Positions 16,658-29,649 of a DNA stretch of 64,000 bases are shown piece by piece. The position numbers were made by a program, and so were the translations under genes. The notes beneath the pieces were generated by a model. That model was not told the origin of the DNA. It searched no databases and was given only the letters and a program-made list of their open reading frames with translations. Position 1 is the first letter of the stretch. The number at the start of each line of letters is the position of its first letter. Origin of the DNA: Armatimonadota bacterium (GTDB taxonomy: Bacteria; Armatimonadota; UBA5829; DTLH01); NCBI GenBank assembly GCA_029551395.1, contig JAKPFN010000046.1, forward strand, positions 1 through 64,000, in the 5' to 3' direction.

Positions 16658-17197
16658 TTATTCTTCGTAGACCGCTGCTTGTTCAAGGACAGATTCGGCC
16701 ATGTAAATAGGTGCTTTGGTCCTTAGACCAAGCGCAATAGCATCACTAGGTCTTGAATCGATCTCCACCACGCTGCCATTTATTACTATATGCACTTTGG
16801 CATAATAGGTCTCGTGCCAAAGATCATCAATTACAATCCGATCCACCGTTCCACCGAGACGTTGGATGATATTTTTCATCAGGTCATGAGTCATCGGACG
16901 GTCCATCGAAGCGCCTTCCAGAGCAACTGAGATGGAATATGCCTCCGGTCTGCCAATCCATATCAAGACAGACCGTCCTTGATTATCTCGAAGAAGCACA
17001 AATGCAGCAGGCTGAGCAGTTATGGAATCCTGGTGCTCGTACACGCCGACTACTTTGACTTCCTTTTCATCGAGTCGTTTATCTTCGGATGCGCCCCTGT
17101 CCGGCATATCACCCATATCACCGAACTCCGGCAGTCCTTCTGACGGTATCTCGTCTTCCGGTCTGTTTTCTTCCTCGAAGTTGCGCTCGTCGTCCAC
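16658..17197 (-). CDS. DUF151 / BFN-domain protein (bifunctional nuclease family)
   Basis: A 179-aa protein. An acidic N-terminal tail (about 1-45, many Glu/Asp) is followed by a complete BFN domain: VKVVGVYEHQD, WIGRPEAYSISVALEG, DLMKNIIQRLGG, and the conserved EIDSRPSDAIALGLRTKAPIY. Family members show DNase/RNase activity in plants and are common in bacteria without a settled role. It starts at GTG. The gene lies 55 bases downstream of rho on the same strand and is probably co-transcribed with it. Confidence 0.9.
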   Translation of the reverse strand: MDDERNFEEENRPEDEIPSEGLPEFGDMGDMPDRGASEDKRLDEKEVKVVGVYEHQDSITAQPAAFVLLRDNQGRSVLIWIGRPEAYSISVALEGASMDRPMTHDLMKNIIQRLGGTVDRIVIDDLWHETYYAKVHIVINGSVVEIDSRPSDAIALGLRTKAPIYMAESVLEQAAVYEE

Positions 17198-17252
17198 GTT
17201 ACTGCATCCCTTCGTAATTGTTCTTTACCAATTTACCCCTCTCCCGTTGGGG

Positions 17253-18524
<1,272 letters not shown>

Positions 18525-18680
18525 GTTTCTTCACCTCTTTGGCATACATTGCCGTAGAAACTATAAATATTAAAACTGCAACAGACGCTTAAGCTGGGCT
18601 GATATGGAAGGGCGAGATCGACGCACGAGTTCAAGCGCCTGTTATAAGCTGAAGTTACAAATGATGGCTAAAGAAGCTGC

Positions 18681-18698
18681 GGCCGAAGCAATTCGGCC
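18681..18698 (-). promoter_or_regulatory. Hairpin in the rho leader
   Basis: A perfect seven-pair inverted repeat GGCCGAA / TTCGGCC with a four-base loop lies within the roughly 200-base untranslated leader between the rho promoter and its GTG. Rho genes are often autoregulated through their leader; that is the inference here. Confidence 0.5.
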
Positions 18699-18727
18699 AT
18701 TTGAGGTCTTCTTACGGCTCAATAAAT

Positions 18728-18756
18728 AGTATAACTAACATTCTCAAATTTGTCCA
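18728..18756 (-). promoter_or_regulatory. Promoter for rho
   Basis: On the minus strand a TGGACA (18751-18756) is followed by exactly 17 bases and TATACT (18728-18733). This predicts transcription start near 18721 and a leader of about 195 bases before the rho start at 18524. Confidence 0.72.
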
Positions 18757-18804
18757 GTACGATGGCAAATGTTTATACGCTTGCACGCCGTATATACTAT
18801 TGAT

Positions 18805-19374
18805 CTAACCGCCGCCATAAACCTCCGGCTTGAGCACTCCAATAAACGGAAGGCTTCTATAATGGCCGTCGTAGTCCAATCCGTATCCGACTACATATTT
18901 GTCTTCAACGATGAAGCCATAGTAGTCTATGCCCACATCAACAGCCCGCCTACTAGGCTTATCAAGTAGTGTGCATACCCTCACACTCGCAGCCTTACGA
19001 GATCTAAGGTTTTCTACTATGTAGCTCAGTCGCAGCGTCCATCCCGTATCTACAATATCCTCAACAACGAGGACATGTTTACTCTCTATACTTGAATCAA
19101 GATCCTTAAGGAGCCGCACAACACCGGAAGACCGCGTGTCAGCACCGTAGCTTGATATGGCTACAAAATCATAATCTACCGGGATTGTTATGTGCCTTAC
19201 GAGGTCAGCCAAAAAAATTGCGGCTCCCTTTAATATACCCACTAGTACGAGTTCTTTACCCTCGTAATCCCTGGAAATTTGTTCTCCGAGTTCTTTGACT
19301 CTTTCCTGTATTTGTTCTTCGCTCAATAGAACTTGGGCAATATCATTGGTCAATGGCGGTTTTTGTTGTCCCAT
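18805..19374 (-). CDS. hpt: Hypoxanthine phosphoribosyltransferase
   Basis: Salvages hypoxanthine/guanine to IMP/GMP using PRPP. At 189 aa it fits the family. It has the early LVGILKGAAIFLADL pyrophosphate loop, the flexible-loop SYGADTRSSG, and the PRPP-binding signature VLVVEDIVDTGWTL; the C-terminal FIVEDKYVVGYGLDYDGHYRSLPFIGVL is standard. ATG 19374 has GGGAG 8 bases upstream and lies 5 bases after the guaA stop, so the gene completes a guaB3-guaA-hpt purine operon. Confidence 0.96.
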   Translation of the reverse strand: MGQQKPPLTNDIAQVLLSEEQIQERVKELGEQISRDYEGKELVLVGILKGAAIFLADLVRHITIPVDYDFVAISSYGADTRSSGVVRLLKDLDSSIESKHVLVVEDIVDTGWTLRLSYIVENLRSRKAASVRVCTLLDKPSRRAVDVGIDYYGFIVEDKYVVGYGLDYDGHYRSLPFIGVLKPEVYGGG

Positions 19375-19379
19375 AGTGC

Positions 19380-20945
19380 CTACTCCCACTCAATAGTCGC
19401 CGGCGGCTTAGAGCTAACGTCATACACCAGCCTGTTGACTCCCTTTACTTCATTTATGACTCTATTACTAATACGTTCCAACACTTCCCAAGGCAGGCGA
19501 GCCCAGTCGGCAGTCATAGCGTCTTCACTGGTCACTGCGCGAAGGATAATAGGATAGGAATAAGTTCTCTGGTCGCCCATAACACCGACACTTCTAACTG
19601 GAGCGAGCACTCCAAACGCTTGCCACAACGTCCTGTAGAGACCTGCACGCTTGATTTCCTCGACTATTATATCATCAGCTTCGCGCAGTGTCTCAAGCCG
19701 GTCCTTAGTTACCTCACCGATTATCCTTATTGCAAGACCAGGCCCTGGGAATGGTTGGCGCCAAACCATTTCGCTTGGCAATCCTAATTCTTCCGCCACA
19801 CGTCTAACTTCGTCTTTAAACAGGTACCTTAATGGCTCAACCAGCTTAAGGTTCATATCGTCGGGAAGACCACCTACATTATGGTGTGTCTTAATCTTGG
19901 CAGCCTGCTTGGTCCCACTTTCGATAACATCCGGGTAGAGTGTTCCCTGAGCCAGATAATCTACATGTGGAAGTTTTTTTGCTTCCTCTTCGAATATCCT
20001 GACGAATTCTTCTCCGATAATCTTCCGTTTTTCCTCAGGGTCTAACACACCTTTCAACCGGGTAAGGAACCGTTCTTCTGCATCTACATAGATGAGCCGG
20101 ACATTGAAAAAGTCCTGGAATGTCCGCCTGACCTGTTCTGCTTCATCTTTACGGAGAAGTCCATGGTTGACGAAGATACAAGTCAACTGGTCGCCGATTG
20201 CCCGATGAACCAATGCGGCTACGGTAGCGGAATCTATACCGCCTGACAACCCGCAGACGACCGATTTATCTCCGACTTGTTTCTTAATAGCATCACATGA
20301 GAGCTTAACAAATGATTCAGCCGTCCACAGGCCCTGACATCCGCACTCGGAATAAAGGAAATTACGGATTACCTCTATGCCCCAAGGAGTGTGTACTACC
20401 TCAGGATGGAATTGAACCCCATACAGCTTTTTCTCTGGGTTGGACATCGCCGCAACCGGAGAATTGGATGTACGTGCAATCACTGAGAATCCAGGAGGTG
20501 GGCTTTGAACAGCGTCACCGTGGCTCATCCAGCAGATGAGCTTCGGGTTCAGTCCCTGGAAAAGGTCTCCGTTATCAAGAACATCGAGTTCGGTCTTGCC
20601 GTATTCCCGTCTGGCACCAGAGACAACACCGCCTCCCAACTGATATGCCATAAGCTGCATACCATAACAGATGCCAAGTATAGGGATGCGGAGGTCATAT
20701 ATCCTTGGGTCGCAAGTTGGAGCGCCGTCTTCGTAAACACTGGATGGACCACCTGAGAAGATAATCCCTATAGGCTGTCTGCGGACTATTTCTTCAACAG
20801 GTGTGTCATAGGGCAGAATTTCGCAGTAGACTTTGCACTCTCTAACACGTCTTGCGATAAGCTGGCTGTACTGTGCACCAAAGTCCAACACCAGTACAAG
20901 CTGTTTAATAGCTTGCTTACTACTTGATGCCGATTTCGGCGTCAT
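19380..20945 (-). CDS. guaA: GMP synthase (glutamine-hydrolysing)
   Basis: Converts XMP to GMP. The 521-aa protein combines a class I glutamine amidotransferase domain ([17 protein letters not shown]; nucleophile Cys in [15 protein letters not shown] His-x-Glu), an ATP pyrophosphatase domain (P-loop [13 protein letters not shown]) and a C-terminal dimerisation domain ending [17 protein letters not shown]...PATIEWE. I place the start at ATG 20945, whose ATGA overlaps the guaB3 stop; a GTG at 20951 is the alternative. Confidence 0.97.
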   Translation of the reverse strand: MTPKSASSSKQAIKQLVLVLDFGAQYSQLIARRVRECKVYCEILPYDTPVEEIVRRQPIGIIFSGGPSSVYEDGAPTCDPRIYDLRIPILGICYGMQLMAYQLGGGVVSGARREYGKTELDVLDNGDLFQGLNPKLICWMSHGDAVQSPPPGFSVIARTSNSPVAAMSNPEKKLYGVQFHPEVVHTPWGIEVIRNFLYSECGCQGLWTAESFVKLSCDAIKKQVGDKSVVCGLSGGIDSATVAALVHRAIGDQLTCIFVNHGLLRKDEAEQVRRTFQDFFNVRLIYVDAEERFLTRLKGVLDPEEKRKIIGEEFVRIFEEEAKKLPHVDYLAQGTLYPDVIESGTKQAAKIKTHHNVGGLPDDMNLKLVEPLRYLFKDEVRRVAEELGLPSEMVWRQPFPGPGLAIRIIGEVTKDRLETLREADDIIVEEIKRAGLYRTLWQAFGVLAPVRSVGVMGDQRTYSYPIILRAVTSEDAMTADWARLPWEVLERISNRVINEVKGVNRLVYDVSSKPPATIEWE

Positions 20946-22102
20946 CGCCACTGCCCCACGTTCTGAGCACGCTGTGCCGTCTTACCTTCTGTCGGAAGGG
21001 ACGGAGCAATTATCATCTCAGCTTCCTGTAGTTCTTTGATAGTGCGAGCGCCGCAGTAGCTCATAGCCAGCTTCAGTGCACCAATAAGATTCATAGTGCC
21101 ATTGTCGGTATTTGCTGGTCCGAACAAGAGTTCATTAAGGGAATACTTGACTCCAACCTGGACTCGAGTGCCTCTTGGCAGTCCGGGGTGAGAAGTAGCC
21201 ATGCCCCAATGGTAGCCTTTACCAGGTGCTTCGGCTGCTGCTGCTATCGGAGAGCCTATCATTACGGCATCAGCTCCAGCAACAAATGCTTTGATAATAT
21301 CTCCGCCAGTCCTCATACCGCCGTCAGAAATGATTGGAACATACTTGCCGGTACGGGCCTCAAAGTCGTCTCTCGCTGCGGCGGAATCTGCTGTAGTAGT
21401 AATCATAGGAACGCCAATACCGCAAACCTTGCGAGTAGTACAAGCTGCGCCTGGGCCAACTCCTACCAGAACAGCATCTGCTCCCGCTTCCATCAGGCTC
21501 ATTGCACCTTCATAGGTTACGGAATTGCCAACAATTACAGGAATCGGAGATTCCTTGCAGAAATCCGCAATAGAAACAGACTCACCACGAGATGAAATAA
21601 ACTGCGCGGTAGTCACTGTAGACTGGATGACCATTATATCAGCGCCGGCATTGAAAATAATCTCGGCGTATTTTTTGGCCACTGCCGGAATAGCGGATAC
21701 AGCCGCAAGTTGTCCGCCTGCCTTGATTGCTTTGATTCGATATTCTATAAGTTCAGGTTTGATTGGTTCTTGGTAGATTTTCTGTATGACTGGGATGACC
21801 GAGTCGGCAGGTGGCTCGATGATCTGCCTGATTGCTGCGTCTGCATCCTCATAGCGAGTCTGCACGCCCTCAAGATTGAGAACTGCAAGCCCACCAAGCT
21901 TCCCCATTTCGATGGCTAGACGTGGATCAGTAACGCCATCCATAGCGGAAGCAAGAATAGGAATTCGAAAACAATCGTCGCCGAGATACCAACTGGTATC
22001 TACATCAGCGACATCGATGCTAACCGCCGCGGGCACCACAGCCACCTCGTCAAATCCGTAAGACTGTCTGGCTTTTTTTCTGCCCCCGACTATAACCTCC
22101 AA
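20942..22102 (-). CDS. guaB3: GuaB3-type IMP dehydrogenase
   Basis: A 386-aa IMPDH/GMPR TIM barrel without the CBS-domain insert of canonical GuaB. Motifs are [13 protein letters not shown], the phosphate loop with the catalytic cysteine in [45 protein letters not shown], and an Arg/Tyr-flap region with [13 protein letters not shown]. GuaB3 proteins occur in cyanobacteria, actinobacteria and other Terrabacteria; a cyanobacterial one has been shown to act as an IMP dehydrogenase. The operon with guaA and hpt supports GMP synthesis. It starts at TTG with AGGAGG 8 bases before, and overlaps guaA by 4 bases. Confidence 0.93.
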   Translation of the reverse strand: MEVIVGGRKKARQSYGFDEVAVVPAAVSIDVADVDTSWYLGDDCFRIPILASAMDGVTDPRLAIEMGKLGGLAVLNLEGVQTRYEDADAAIRQIIEPPADSVIPVIQKIYQEPIKPELIEYRIKAIKAGGQLAAVSAIPAVAKKYAEIIFNAGADIMVIQSTVTTAQFISSRGESVSIADFCKESPIPVIVGNSVTYEGAMSLMEAGADAVLVGVGPGAACTTRKVCGIGVPMITTTADSAAARDDFEARTGKYVPIISDGGMRTGGDIIKAFVAGADAVMIGSPIAAAAEAPGKGYHWGMATSHPGLPRGTRVQVGVKYSLNELLFGPANTDNGTMNLIGALKLAMSYCGARTIKELQEAEMIIAPSLPTEGKTAQRAQNVGQWR

Positions 22103-22139
22103 CGTGTGTTCCTCCTGGCTTTTCGCAATATGATATCAA

Positions 22140-22175
22140 AGGCTGAGCTAGCTGTCAATCGGTCTGGCTCAGCCT
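22140..22175 (-). terminator. Terminator-like hairpin between the secreted protein gene and guaB3
   Basis: A nine-pair stem AGGCTGAGC / GCTCAGCCT with an 18-base loop. On the minus strand it is followed by TTTGATATC. It separates the upstream hypothetical gene (stop at 22205) from guaB3. Confidence 0.65.
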
Positions 22176-22204
22176 AAATAACAAGATTAAACTAATAATT
22201 ATTA

Positions 22205-23224
22205 CTACTTGTTTTCAGTCTTTGTTTCCGTTTTAGGCTCTGTTTTTTTAGGAGCTTCGTATTCGTAAGTACATTGTTTCCACACCTTAACTACACACTT
22301 TAACGAGCCTTCGCCGGCAATTGAATCAGTCCATTTGATCATCTGATTTTCTATAACAGAATAAAAACGCATTGTAACCGGATCAACAATCCACTCTCCA
22401 CGCTCAAAATACTCTACATTACACGCCTCATGACTCTTACCGGTTGAATCCAGTACTGCACTTTCCATGTTGAGAATCTGCCCAAGGTAAACATCGGCCA
22501 CATTAGGATCTACAGTTGTTCTATATTGTAGCTTTGCGCAATTATGTCCATCCTTTTGCACATTATCAACCCATGTAATATTGTTAGCTAATTTTGCACT
22601 GGTATCATCAGATACAACGGACGATATTGCATGTGTTGTAGACCACGTATCTCCCTTTTTAGCACGTAAGCCTAGAAGCCCGCGGTATTTTGAATTCCAT
22701 TCTTCTTGCATCACCATACTAATCATCTGATCGAATCCTGGGGGTACTCGAAGTTCGATTAAGTTAGGCATTTGCCTATAAGCTTCAGCAGTGATTGCTT
22801 CAAGAAGACCTTCCATTCCGTTAATACCAACACATGCTCCGTAGGAATTCAGAACGTATTCAACAGGAGTCCTATTCCTCATTTCCTGGGCAATATAGTT
22901 TACTTGTTCTTGGTAATCTGCTTCTTTGATTTTTGGTGTAGCAAATGATATTGGGGTACGCTTGACCAGATAACCATCTTCAGTTTTCTTTATTTGATAT
23001 CGCATTTTCGATTCAATAACTGATGTACTATCCACTTGGCCATCGATAGTCTTTTGATTAGTTTCTTTATAGGTCTCTATCCATGTAGTACCATCAGGTA
23101 TATTGAATCTAAAAAGAACATCTGACGCGCCCAGACAAGGTTGAGACACAAAACCTGCCAAAACAACAAGAACGATTACTATCTTACCGATAACTACTGA
23201 CGCAACTCTAAAACCGCGGTTCAT
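22205..23224 (-). CDS. Exported protein of unknown function
   Basis: I do not recognise this 339-aa protein. It has a clear signal peptide (IVIVLVVLAGFVSQPCLGA, cleavage near residue 33), then an all-beta-looking body with VLFRFNIPDGTTWIETYKET near the mature N-terminus, a central GDTWSTTHAISS stretch and WVDNVQKDGHNCAKLQY. It ends in a KTEPKTETKTENK tail. The pattern of a quantity accumulated over beta strands resembles lipocalin- or DUF6263-like exported proteins, but this is only a resemblance. The ATG at 23224 has GGAGGA 8 bases upstream; an earlier in-frame ATG (23251) falls inside a strong hairpin. Confidence 0.8.
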   Translation of the reverse strand: MNRGFRVASVVIGKIVIVLVVLAGFVSQPCLGASDVLFRFNIPDGTTWIETYKETNQKTIDGQVDSTSVIESKMRYQIKKTEDGYLVKRTPISFATPKIKEADYQEQVNYIAQEMRNRTPVEYVLNSYGACVGINGMEGLLEAITAEAYRQMPNLIELRVPPGFDQMISMVMQEEWNSKYRGLLGLRAKKGDTWSTTHAISSVVSDDTSAKLANNITWVDNVQKDGHNCAKLQYRTTVDPNVADVYLGQILNMESAVLDSTGKSHEACNVEYFERGEWIVDPVTMRFYSVIENQMIKWTDSIAGEGSLKCVVKVWKQCTYEYEAPKKTEPKTETKTENK

Positions 23225-23248
23225 GTGAGGTTCCTCCGGATGGATTAA

Positions 23249-23295
23249 CATCGGGTATGCAGCTATTTATTCTATATAAGGCTGCATACCTGATG
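23249..23295 (-). promoter_or_regulatory. Long hairpin between pyrG and the exported-protein gene
   Basis: A 15-base inverted repeat (23249-23263 with 23281-23295), with a single G-T exception and a 17-base A/T-rich loop, ends 25 bases before the start codon of the exported protein. On the minus strand it is not followed by a T-run, so it may be a leader element rather than a terminator. Confidence 0.55.
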
Positions 23296-23343
23296 ATATA
23301 CCTGGTTTTATCACGTTTGCCTGCTTTTTTGCAAGACTTTTAA

Positions 23344-25832
<2,489 letters not shown>

Positions 25833-25834
25833 CG

Positions 25835-26623
25835 TTAACCACGCTCCTTATCACCGCCTGTAAAATACCACATTTGGCCTTTTCCGAGCTTAACCGACTT
25901 CTTTATCGAAGCAACTATATAATCTTTTGCAAACTTGATGGAATCCTGAACCGAATCGCCTCGCGCAAGTCGGGCTGTGATAGCCGCAGAGAACACGCAG
26001 CCAGTCCCATGCATTGTCGGCCCTTCAACTCGCTCGCTTCTATACTCCACAAATTGAGAGCCGTCATATAACATGTCTACCGGCTCACCATCAAGATGTC
26101 CTCCCTTAATGAGAACATAATTCGGGCCAAAGTCATGAATCCGTTTTGCAGCTTCTTTTACACTATCCAGGTCAGTTACCTGGATTTTCGCTAACTCAGC
26201 TGCTTCGACCAGGTTCGGTGTTACGATCAAGCATTTCGGTATGAGTTCCTGTCTCATCCTCTGTACAGCTCTAGCAAGAAGAAGCCTGCTGCCATCTTTT
26301 GCGAATATTACCGGATCAAGCACCACGTTCGGAATTTCGCGCCTGACTATCCGTTCAGCTACTCTGCTAACAATTTCTTCAGAAAAGAGCATTCCAATCT
26401 TACAGGCATCGACTCCCATATCTCTTACGACAGAATCAATCTGTGCTGCCACTATCCTCTGCGGCACCTTGTTGATTTTCTGCACTCCAAGAGAGTTCTG
26501 TGCCGTAACTGCCGTAACCACTGACAGCCCGTAGACTCCAAGATCAGCAAAGACCTTCAGATCAGCCTGAATTCCCGCACCGCCGCTTGAATCCGAACCA
26601 GCAATTGTCAGTGCAAGCTTCAC
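25835..26623 (-). CDS. thiD: Hydroxymethylpyrimidine/phosphomethylpyrimidine kinase
   Basis: Ribokinase-fold kinase that phosphorylates HMP and HMP-P for thiamine synthesis. The 262-aa protein begins LALTIAGSDSSGGAGIQADLK, followed by GVYGLSVVTAVTAQN, KIGML, VLDPV, TPNLVEA and the catalytic-Asp-region signature GTGCVFSAAI with Cys replacing the more common GTGCTLSAAI. I use GTG 26623, six bases after GGAG, whose GTGA overlaps the HAD stop; a GTG 12 bases earlier is possible. No other thi gene is in the window. Confidence 0.93.
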   Translation of the reverse strand: MKLALTIAGSDSSGGAGIQADLKVFADLGVYGLSVVTAVTAQNSLGVQKINKVPQRIVAAQIDSVVRDMGVDACKIGMLFSEEIVSRVAERIVRREIPNVVLDPVIFAKDGSRLLLARAVQRMRQELIPKCLIVTPNLVEAAELAKIQVTDLDSVKEAAKRIHDFGPNYVLIKGGHLDGEPVDMLYDGSQFVEYRSERVEGPTMHGTGCVFSAAITARLARGDSVQDSIKFAKDYIVASIKKSVKLGKGQMWYFTGGDKERG

Positions 26624-27468
26624 TGTTCGCTCCACGATATATTCAGCAGTTCAATCAAATCATCTATAATGATTTCCGGCTTTAGCTCAAGTGGAGCAGT
26701 TTCTGCATCTTCTCTGGTTGAGATGCCTGTAGTGACCATCACTGTATGCGCACCGACTCTATTGCCTACCAGTATGTCTGTTTCCAACCTGTCGCCTACA
26801 ACGACAGTCAATTCTGAGCTGCCGCCAGCTATCTTGATGATCTTTTCTAATGCATAAGTCTCAGGTTTGCCGATAACGAATGGTGTTTGTCCTGATGCCG
26901 TCTCGATAGCGCTGACGATTGCACCTCCGCCAGGGATAACCACGCCTTCTTCTATAGGGAATGTGGCATCTCTATTGGTGGCAATGAACTTTGCTCCAGC
27001 AAGAATCGCCTGCTGTGCATTAGTCAGCTTGTCGTAGTTGAACTGGCGGTCCAGCCCTGCTATGACATAATCGACTTTTCCAACGCTTCCATTACGGAGG
27101 ACTTCCACATCTGCAGATTCCAGTTCCTGGATAAGTCCTGCTTCACCAACTACATACGCTTGTATCCTAGTTTTACCCGATTCGCGGAGAAAGAGTGCTG
27201 TAGCATAGGCTGAGGTCATAATTTCCTCAGGTTGGCATTGAATATCCATTCCCTGGAGCTTGTCTTGGTAGTCTTTTCGAGACCTGGTAGCGTTGTTAGT
27301 GTAGAAGAAGACCTTGTTTCCACGGTGCCTGAGATGCGCCACAGTCTCGCTGGCATGCGGCTGTGGTTCGTTCCCTCGGTAAATAACACCGTCGAGGTCG
27401 AAAACGTAAGTCTGCGGCCTATTAATCAATCCCACTGCCTCTCTTTTATCAACCTGAAAGTCTACCAT
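26620..27468 (-). CDS. HAD-IIA family phosphatase (NagD-like)
   Basis: A 282-aa HAD phosphatase. Motif I FDLDGVIYRG (nucleophile Asp), the FYTNNATRSR motif II region, a C2-type cap, and GKPETYALEKI / VVGDRLETDILVGNRVGAHTVMV for motifs III-IV are complete. Family members dephosphorylate small phosphates such as phosphoglycolate, NMPs or PLP; which one applies cannot be read from the sequence. It is the first gene of the run that leads through thiD and MBL to pyrG. Confidence 0.92.
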   Translation of the reverse strand: MVDFQVDKREAVGLINRPQTYVFDLDGVIYRGNEPQPHASETVAHLRHRGNKVFFYTNNATRSRKDYQDKLQGMDIQCQPEEIMTSAYATALFLRESGKTRIQAYVVGEAGLIQELESADVEVLRNGSVGKVDYVIAGLDRQFNYDKLTNAQQAILAGAKFIATNRDATFPIEEGVVIPGGGAIVSAIETASGQTPFVIGKPETYALEKIIKIAGGSSELTVVVGDRLETDILVGNRVGAHTVMVTTGISTREDAETAPLELKPEIIIDDLIELLNISWSEQ

Positions 27469-27631
27469 TAATTAGCCCATAAGTCAATTACAATAATTTT
27501 TAAATTTGAAGTTATACAGCGTCACTTACATACTCAATTTTGTGTTTGATAGACTAGCCCAAGTGTTCCAATCGATGTTGGAGGGTAGACTTGATGAAAG
27601 TATATGTGGAGTATTACCCGTGGAGGTTAAA

Positions 27632-28165
27632 ATGGAGATTGAGAAGGTTCTGCAAGGTGATTCCTGGCTTGGGCATCCTGTCCATCCGGCAATGATATCC
27701 ATTCCCATTGGTTTTTGGTTATTTGGTTCGATTATGGACGGTATTGCTGCTGTTACTGGCAGTGAATGCGCACAGGAAGCGGCTGATTATGCGATTATCG
27801 GAGGCGTTGTAGGAGCAGGTATCGCTGCAGCAACTGGAGTAGGGGAGTTCCTAAGAGTACCGCAGGGAAATACCGCTCAAAGAGATGCCGTTACTCATGG
27901 AGCGCTGAATGCTGCTGCTACTGCAATATTCGGGGTCAGTGCTTCGCTTCGAACAGGGCAGCATGGCCGGGGAAAATCTACTGGGATTTTACCAAAGCTT
28001 TTATCTTTAGCTGGAGTCGGAGTTATTATATATACAGGCTGGCTTGGCGGTAAACTGGCTTACAGCTATGGTGTTGGTGTACAAAAAGAGCATATTGAGG
28101 AAGAGGACAAACAGCCACTCAGCCAGGATATCAAAGAAGAACAAATGCCTAGAGCGCATGCTTGA
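27632..28165 (+). CDS. DUF2231 membrane protein
   Basis: A 177-aa integral membrane protein. DUF2231 starts at LGHPVHPAMISIPIGFWLFG, whose HPVHP motif is the family signature, and continues with three more hydrophobic helices (about 45-75, 85-110, 125-150), then a charged cytoplasmic tail (HIEEEDKQPLSQD). DUF2231 proteins are often near c-type cytochromes or iron functions, but no such genes are seen here. GGAGG lies 5 bases before the ATG; an in-frame upstream ATG at 27506 has no ribosome-binding site. Confidence 0.85.
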   Translation: MEIEKVLQGDSWLGHPVHPAMISIPIGFWLFGSIMDGIAAVTGSECAQEAADYAIIGGVVGAGIAAATGVGEFLRVPQGNTAQRDAVTHGALNAAATAIFGVSASLRTGQHGRGKSTGILPKLLSLAGVGVIIYTGWLGGKLAYSYGVGVQKEHIEEEDKQPLSQDIKEEQMPRAHA

Positions 28166-28341
28166 GCATTTACTTAGCAATCAGAGATAAGAACTAGGTA
28201 TTTTCCTGTTTAATAGATAACACGGGTGAAGGTCATAATACTTTTACTGTCTTCATTTACCTAAGTCCTTTCTTAAGGATGTTAATCTGACTGAGCACCT
28301 GCCTTACATCCTCATTGTTCACTACTCGGTCATAAATATTC

Positions 28342-28370
28342 TTGACTCAACAGTGCATTGCTGGTATACT
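28342..28370 (+). promoter_or_regulatory. Promoter for yebC
   Basis: TTGACT (28342-28347), 17 bases, then TATACT (28365-28370). Predicted start is about 28377, 18 bases before the TTG start codon. An in-frame ATG at 28353 lies inside this promoter and so cannot be used. Confidence 0.78.
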
Positions 28371-28394
28371 GAGCTTAGCGGGAGGTGCACTGAC

Positions 28395-29147
28395 TTGTCA
28401 GGTCATTCCAAGTGGCATAATATTAGATTGCGCAAGGGCAAGCAAGACGCAGAGCGCGGTAAAATCTTTACAAAACTTGCCCGTGAAATCATAGTTGCAG
28501 CAAAAGCTGGCGGAGGCAATCCGGATGCTAATGTTCGGCTGCGCTTGGCGATCCAAAAGGCTCGCGATAACAGTATGCCAGCCGATAACATTAAGAGAGC
28601 TATCCAAAGAGGTACCGGTGAACTCGAAGGAGTTGTCTACGAAGAGGTAACCTACGAAGGTTATGGTGTGAATGGTGTGGCTGTTCTGGCCCAATGCTTG
28701 ACCGATAACAGAAACCGTACGGTTGCAGAGCTTCGAAATGTGTTTAGCAAGTGCGGCGGAAACCTCGGAGAATCAGGTTCAGTTGCCTGGATGTTCGACC
28801 AGAAGGGTGTTGTTACGATATCTGCCGAAGCATCAGATGAAGACTCAATAATGATGGCTACGCTCGATGCCGGAGCCGAAGATATCCGTAAAGAAGACGA
28901 CACTATCGAAGTAATAACCAGACCTGAGGATCTTCAGGCTGTTCGTGATGCTTTGAACGCTGCTGGGATTCCATTTATGGATGCTGAAATCTCGATGATC
29001 CCAAAAACAACTGTTCGAGTCGAAGGAACCAAAGAAGCTGGACAGATACTCAGGCTTGTTGAGATGCTTGAAGATCTGGACGACGTGCAAAACGTCTACG
29101 CCAATTTTGATATCCCAGATGAGATTATGCAAGAAGTCGCTGCGTAA
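28395..29147 (+). CDS. yebC: YebC/PmpR-family protein
   Basis: A 250-aa protein of the YebC/TACO1 family. It was long called a transcriptional regulator and is now linked to relief of ribosome stalling. It begins LSGHSKWHNIRLRKGKQDA, matching the universal MSGHSKWxNI start, so TTG 28395 (seven bases after GGAGGTG) is the true start. Further signatures are GKIFTKLAREIIVAAKAGG, MPADNIKRAI, YEGYGVNGVAVL, LTDNRNRT and LGESGSVAWMF. It is monocistronic, with its own promoter and terminator. Confidence 0.96.
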   Translation: MSGHSKWHNIRLRKGKQDAERGKIFTKLAREIIVAAKAGGGNPDANVRLRLAIQKARDNSMPADNIKRAIQRGTGELEGVVYEEVTYEGYGVNGVAVLAQCLTDNRNRTVAELRNVFSKCGGNLGESGSVAWMFDQKGVVTISAEASDEDSIMMATLDAGAEDIRKEDDTIEVITRPEDLQAVRDALNAAGIPFMDAEISMIPKTTVRVEGTKEAGQILRLVEMLEDLDDVQNVYANFDIPDEIMQEVAA

Positions 29148-29161
29148 TCTGTAAAATTGAT

Positions 29162-29190
29162 AGGCCGGTCGCAAAAAGGCCGGCCTGTTT
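29162..29190 (+). terminator. Terminator after yebC
   Basis: AGGCCGG (29162-29168) pairs with CCGGCCT (29180-29186), loop of 11 bases, short GTTT tail. It lies 14 bases after the yebC stop. Confidence 0.65.
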
Positions 29191-29241
29191 CCCAAAGACT
29201 GGGATTATAATAATTACCTTCAAACCGGAGGTGGGTGTACA

Positions 29242-29463
29242 ATGATTAAGCTCCGGGTGGATTGGCACCAGGCTTGTCAGTCTTGTGGTACTGAAGTAGT
29301 TGTGGACTATCTAGATCAGTGTCCAAAGGAGATTCTATGTCCATGGTGCGGGGCTAAAGTGCTCATAGACATCAAGAATGGAAACCTGGATGCTAGAGAA
29401 AGGCTCACATCTGCACTTTTTGCGCTGGAATCCCAAATGAACCAGGAACTAACGCGTACCTAG
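29242..29463 (+). CDS. Small zinc-ribbon protein
   Basis: A 73-aa protein with two CxxC knuckles, CQSCG near residue 13 and CPWCG near 33, spaced like a zinc ribbon, followed by a helical C-terminus (RLTSALFALESQMN). GGAGG precedes the ATG by 9 bases. Its function is unknown; such small ribbons may bind nucleic acid or act as protein adaptors. Confidence 0.75.
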   Translation: MIKLRVDWHQACQSCGTEVVVDYLDQCPKEILCPWCGAKVLIDIKNGNLDARERLTSALFALESQMNQELTRT

Positions 29464-29649
29464 CGCATACTTGCTGGCTTACTCATCAAAACTACCTTAT
29501 AAATCTGTTGATAATACAGATGACCTGTTTCTCGCCTCTCAAATCACTCATCATTTGCCTTGAATCATAATTCCACTAAAAACATTGAATAATTCTGAAG
29601 GTTACAAGGGCCTATTGATCTAATTGATCTCTGGTGGAGGTGTATAAAA

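Noticed and set aside
28353-28394. N-terminal extension of yebC from ATG 28353
   Set aside because: That ATG lies between the -35 and -10 boxes of the yebC promoter, and the family begins at the following SGHSKW with a well-placed TTG.
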